Positions 62,743 to 64,000 of a stretch of 64,000 nucleotides of DNA are shown here, piece after piece (within the stretch, counting starts at the first letter, position 1; every line of letters starts with the position of its first letter). A program made the translations under genes and the position numbers. This DNA is from a bacterium (GTDB lineage: Bacteria; UBP7; UBA6624): the NCBI GenBank assembly GCA_002716355.1, contig PBAU01000002.1:111137-175136 (forward strand). Reading direction: 5' to 3'. The notes below the pieces were generated by a model. The model was not told where the DNA came from. It worked only from the letters and a program-made list of their open reading frames with translations, and did no database searches.

Positions 62743-63762
62743 TTATTTTTCTATTTTTGAGGTTGTATAAGCAACCATCCCTGGAATGTTGTCCATCGCT
62801 AATGAATATTCTCCCAAATGATCTTTTGTATTTGTTGCAACAATACCATCAGTTTCCAGTATGTCATTGAGTATTTTCAAACCTTCTTCACTGTTGTTTA
62901 GAGACAATAAAGCACGGGTAAGCATTTTTGTCATTCTTTTATCAGTTTTTTCTGGATTAATAACAATTGGGTGACTTGGAACATTACCAAATGCTTCCAA
63001 TTGTTCGAAATTATTTTTGGGCATGCACCAATCTGGAGCGTCTCCTTTTCCGCAATAATCATCCCATGTAGTTGATTTGACAAAAGCGACATCGCCTATG
63101 CCATCAGAAAGACACCTCAATGCTCCTGAATAACCACCATAAATGTCAGAAGAATCAGGAATTATGGCATTGTCAAAAAATGCTTCAATTGTGTATCTAA
63201 GACTTTCAATATCATTTTCATCACCAATAACATCAATAACACCTTGTCCAATCATTGTTCCAATAGGCATAATCATGCCAGCGCTCTTAAGCCATCCGGT
63301 ATGACAGGATATTTTTCCTTTTAGATCAGCATAGGTTTTGATTCCGCTATTTTTCTTCACAATTGCCTGAGCTGTGTAGTATGACTGCCCATTTGATTTA
63401 AGGTCAGCTGCAATTACTTCAAAACCATGTTTTTTCCAGCCCAGCCATCCTGCTCCTCCATCAAGGAAAGCAAGGTGGGCATGCCCGTAATGCAAAGCCT
63501 CAATAGCTGTACTGTGATTCGTAATTGGGTAAATTTCAACTGGCATATCTAAAGCCTGTTCAAGATATTTTGCTAATATTTCAGGATTTGCATCAGGATT
63601 CATGTAGTCATCTTTGATTTCAAAAGCAATGTTAATTACTTCTTCTTTTTCCGTTTTTGTTTTTGGTTCAATGGCTTGGTTGATCTCGTTGTTAGATTTA
63701 TTGTTGACTAAAAATAAGATGAGTGTGATAGCTGTAATCGTAACTATTATTTTGTTTTTCAT
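62743..63762 (-). CDS. Single-lobe transferrin-like periplasmic binding protein
   Basis: A 339-residue PhnD/SsuA/transferrin-superfamily binding protein with an N-terminal membrane anchor or signal (IIVTITAITLILFLV, no lipobox). It matches vertebrate transferrin unusually well: ADLKGKISCHTG...SAG aligns with [20 protein letters not shown], and GYSGALRC...GDVAFVK with GYSGAFKC...GDVAFVK. The iron ligands are present: Asp101, Tyr128, Tyr211 and His264 (VPSHPIV). The carbonate-site Thr155 is kept, Lys159 replaces Arg, and Cys153-Cys217 mirrors the conserved disulfide. The start has GGAGG upstream. Ferric iron with carbonate is the inferred ligand; no permease is visible nearby. Confidence 0.88.
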   Translation of the reverse strand: MKNKIIVTITAITLILFLVNNKSNNEINQAIEPKTKTEKEEVINIAFEIKDDYMNPDANPEILAKYLEQALDMPVEIYPITNHSTAIEALHYGHAHLAFLDGGAGWLGWKKHGFEVIAADLKSNGQSYYTAQAIVKKNSGIKTYADLKGKISCHTGWLKSAGMIMPIGTMIGQGVIDVIGDENDIESLRYTIEAFFDNAIIPDSSDIYGGYSGALRCLSDGIGDVAFVKSTTWDDYCGKGDAPDWCMPKNNFEQLEAFGNVPSHPIVINPEKTDKRMTKMLTRALLSLNNSEEGLKILNDILETDGIVATNTKDHLGEYSLAMDNIPGMVAYTTSKIEK

Positions 63763-63784
63763 TTTTTATCCTCCAGTGTTGGCA

Positions 63785-63850
63785 GAGGGGGGCACTTACT
63801 CCCCCCCTACGTTTAACATTTGTAGGGGGGGCACTTACATCCCCCCTACG
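63785..63850. repeat. Two G/C-rich hairpin repeats
   Basis: Two similar units, about 27-29 bases each, lie at 63785-63811 and 63822-63850. Each has a run of G's, the shared GCACTTAC core, and a run of C's ending in CTACG, so each can fold as a hairpin. They sit between the His-rich gene and the transferrin-like gene, just before the latter's ribosome-binding site. They may be regulatory or copies of a dispersed repeat family. Confidence 0.7.
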
Positions 63851-63859
63851 GTTTTAGGA

Positions 63860-63875
63860 AGTGTGGTTACACACT
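63860..63875. other. Short perfect hairpin after the His-rich gene
   Basis: AGTGTG and CACACT (6 bases each) flank a GTTA loop, with a T-run on the plus-strand side. It is 20 bases downstream of the His-rich gene stop and may help end its transcript, though the T-run is on the other strand. Confidence 0.4.
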
Positions 63876-63894
63876 ATTTTTTCAATTTAATGAA

Positions 63895-64000
63895 CTAGCA
63901 TTCAGAACATTCTTTATCTTTCTGCTCGTGACCATGCTCGTGACCATGCTCGTGACCATGCTCGTGACCATGCTCGTGACCATGCTCGTGACCATGCTCG
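63895..64000 (-). CDS. His-rich protein, C-terminal fragment (gene continues past right edge)
   Basis: Reading the minus strand up to TAG at 63895-63897 gives an open frame with at least six HGHE repeats, then QKDKECSEC and the stop. Only the C-terminus, about 34 codons, is inside the window. Such His-rich tails are common in zinc, nickel or copper transport and chaperone proteins, and the terminal Cys pair (CSEC) adds a possible metal site. The identity of the rest of the protein is unknown. It is the upstream gene of the transferrin-like gene, on the same strand. Confidence 0.85.
   Translation of the reverse strand, partial: EHGHEHGHEHGHEHGHEHGHEHGHEQKDKECSEC
63924..64000. repeat. 12-bp tandem repeat encoding HGHE
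   Basis: The unit GCTCGTGACCAT recurs exactly six times from 63924 to 63995, with a partial seventh reaching the window edge. On the minus strand each unit encodes His-Gly-His-Glu in the frame of the His-rich gene. Identical copies at the DNA level imply recent expansion by slippage. Confidence 0.95.

Noticed and set aside
62507-62770. 87-codon plus-strand frame across the porin start and the gap before it
   Set aside because: It overlaps the porin signal peptide on the other strand and consists of low-complexity hydrophobic residues with no ribosome site.
62743-63762. Transferrin-like gene as eukaryotic contamination
   Set aside because: It has no introns, a bacterial ribosome-binding site, a matching AT-rich composition and bacterial neighbours on both sides.
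63614-63898. 94-codon plus-strand frame over the transferrin-like gene's 5' end and the G/C repeats
   Set aside because: It reads through repeat and hairpin sequence and has no family match; the minus-strand genes explain the region.
63924-64000. Regular repeats resembling the start of a CRISPR array
   Set aside because: The 12-base units are contiguous with no spacers, and they encode HGHE in frame with a stop-terminated gene.

Overview
The window comes from a low-GC bacterial chromosome (by eye about 35-38 % G+C). The organism looks like an aerobic, Gram-negative bacterium. It has a heme-copper oxidase operon, a beta-barrel porin ending in Phe, several signal-peptide proteins and a Tat-signal protein. 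It also carries the MEP isoprenoid gene ispG, RNase Y/YmdB beside recA, and a Chlamydia-like class Ic ribonucleotide reductase. The style resembles uncultivated marine lineages, but I cannot name the phylum from sequence alone.

Layout. 1-4490: the 5' part of a malic enzyme (minus strand, running off the left edge), then a heterodimeric ABC exporter pair. 4491-8125: tRNA-Leu, gyrA with an unusual insertion in its C-terminal domain, and an unknown gene. 8118-16106: respiratory block with a SCO protein (minus), ctaA, ctaB, coxB (with cytochrome c), coxA, coxC, a COX IV-cupredoxin fusion, a very AT-rich VOC gene and ctaG. 16096-22183: a large two-domain prolyl oligopeptidase, a ROK sugar kinase, an SDR and a polytopic membrane protein. 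22207-28250: tRNA-Gln, TauE/SafE permease, P19-like iron protein, rpmE-prfA-prmC-Sua5, a DedA-methyltransferase fusion, and ndk. 28428-37647: nrdB-nrdA-dcd-ssb-pncC-recA-rny-ymdB, a DNA precursor and DNA/RNA maintenance run. 37733-41211: acetyl-CoA synthetase and M32 carboxypeptidase (minus). 41256-55937: ThiO-like oxidase, ispG, OsmC, DsbA-YceI fusion, metal exporter, aminotransferase, hydrolase, epimerase, csoR-copA with a palindromic operator, glycosyltransferase, and a DUF1800/DUF1501 pair. 55973-64000 (all minus): DUF378, esterase, EF-G-like GTPase, M28 peptidase, a ten-EF-hand protein, a porin, a single-lobe transferrin-like protein, and the His-rich C-terminus of a partial gene.

Themes. 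Copper handling recurs: SCO, COX with cupredoxin, CtaG, CsoR/CopA, and possibly P19. The most striking item is the protein at 62743-63762. It reads as a bacterial single-lobe transferrin with the Asp-Tyr-Tyr-His iron ligands and the carbonate-site Thr in place. It sits between a porin and a (HGHE)n metal-binding protein, with duplicated G/C hairpins in the gap, so the right end may be an uncharacterised metal-acquisition locus. Several unusual domain fusions are also present: DedA-methyltransferase, unknown domain-prolyl oligopeptidase, DsbA-YceI and COX IV-cupredoxin.
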